A stretch of DNA of 23,269 nt from CAYFUF01 sp964394795 (GTDB lineage: Bacteria > Bacillota > Clostridia > Tissierellales > Peptoniphilaceae), in assembly GCA_964394795.1 (NCBI GenBank), contig CAYMYX010000026.1:1-23269 (forward strand). The letters run 5' to 3'. This document shows positions 22,665-23,269 of the stretch, piece after piece. The position numbers were made by a program, and so were the translations under genes. How positions within the stretch are numbered: position 1 is the first letter of the stretch; each line of letters starts with the position of its first letter. Below the pieces are notes generated by a model. The model searched no databases. It was given only the letters and a program-made list of their open reading frames with translations, and was not told the origin of the DNA.

Positions 22665-23269
22665 TAATCTTCAATCTCACCGAATTCTTCTTGGTAGCGA
22701 TTGAAGATATCTTCCGTTGTCCACCAGGAAACGGATCCAGGACCTACCGTGAAATCGCCAAAGCCCTCATCATCGATATAAATCTCTTCATATGGATTCG
22801 TCCAGTTGATAAATAGCTGGCCACTGTATTCTTCTCCGACAAACATCCGTTCGTGGTCCATATCTCCGGTAGAAACTAAAACCGCCATCGGACTGGAGTT
22901 CTCGCCTTTACCGTAATTAACCCAGCCAATTTTTGTAGGGGTTACCCAATAGTCATCTTGGTGGTCACCCAAGCAATGCATACGGAGGAATAGCATCTTC
23001 TTTAAGTCACTATTAATTCCATCGTAGCCAATACTGCCGATCCCATCCCAGTCTCCTCGGAAGATACAAGGGTAGCCCTGAGGACGAAGAAGCGTGACTG
23101 AATAAGCGATGGACTTAAACCAGTTGTCAACCCAGCTGGCCAGGGATTGACCTGGTTGAGAATCGTGGTTATCAACGAAGGTAACCGCACTGACATCCCG
23201 GTCTTGAACCAGGGTGTCGTCAAAGAGTTGGCGAATATCGTAGTCCTCACTCTGGGAAGCAGCCATGAA
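22664..23269 (-). CDS. Alpha-amylase (GH13), C-terminal part; 5' end outside the window
   Basis: At least 201 residues of an alpha-1,4-glucan hydrolase. The visible part includes the end of the (beta/alpha)8 barrel: VTFVDNHDSQPGQSL, the GH13 region IV with its conserved NHD aspartate, followed by WFKSIAYSVTLLRPQGYPC and FRGDWDGI, which align with the WFKPLAYALILLR and GYPCVFYGDYYGI segments of the cytoplasmic/liquefying (GH13_5) amylases. The C-terminal ~90 residues form the beta-sandwich domain C. Codon 23267-23269 is still in frame, so the gene begins beyond the window. Whether it has a signal peptide cannot be seen. A role in starch or glycogen breakdown is inferred from the family. Confidence 0.9.
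   Translation of the reverse strand, partial: FMAASQSEDYDIRQLFDDTLVQDRDVSAVTFVDNHDSQPGQSLASWVDNWFKSIAYSVTLLRPQGYPCIFRGDWDGIGSIGYDGINSDLKKMLFLRMHCLGDHQDDYWVTPTKIGWVNYGKGENSSPMAVLVSTGDMDHERMFVGEEYSGQLFINWTNPYEEIYIDDEGFGDFTVGPGSVSWWTTEDIFNRYQEEFGEIED

Noticed and set aside
1..23269. CRISPR array, prophage or toxin-antitoxin system
   Set aside because: No regularly spaced repeats, integrase or phage structural genes, and no small paired genes of that type were seen on either strand.

Overview
This window comes from a low- to mid-GC Gram-positive bacterium (Bacillota). The evidence is the CtsR/McsA/ClpC heat-shock operon with a CtsR operator, a CarD and YacL-type PIN/TRAM pair downstream of radA, consensus SigA-type promoters with strong AGGAGG ribosome sites, and a lipobox solute-binding protein. 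A membrane pyrophosphatase with K+-dependent signatures and an EF-G paralogue point towards a clostridial-type anaerobe, but the sequence alone does not fix a genus. No phage, CRISPR array, transposase or rRNA was found.

Layout. 1-143 holds the C-terminal end of an unrecognised + strand gene. 175-693 (-) is a corrinoid adenosyltransferase. 861-2510 (+) is a membrane-anchored S41-fold protein with a lost catalytic serine; it converges on yacL across a bidirectional terminator. 2603-9398 is a minus-strand block transcribed ctsR > mcsA > clpC > radA > carD > yacL: stress regulation, proteolysis and DNA repair. It lacks mcsB between mcsA and clpC, and disA after radA. CarD has its own tandem promoters, and a 28-nt palindromic hairpin separates carD from yacL. 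9540-12770 is an AT-rich segment with a solute-binding lipoprotein, a broken lipoprotein and the 3' part of an ABC-2 permease. It looks like a decayed, laterally acquired ABC operon inserted upstream of ctsR.

12822-16797 (-) carries an EF-G-like GTPase and glmS (amino-sugar supply for the cell wall). 17008-17080 (-) is tRNA-Arg(CCU). 17147-19200 (-) is a two-gene unit with an ATGA overlap: a degenerate ANT(6)/AadE-like protein followed by a D,D-carboxypeptidase. 19328-21337 (-) is a membrane ion-pumping pyrophosphatase, divergent from mscL (21597-21992, +). The window ends with rnhA (-), overlapped by one base with the end of an alpha-amylase gene that continues past the window.

The main curiosities are pseudoenzymes (S41 Ser to Gly, AadE-like carboxylate losses, EF-G His to Tyr), the trimmed ctsR operon, and the deletion scar that fuses a lipoprotein gene to a permease remnant. 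No wholly new multi-gene system could be demonstrated.
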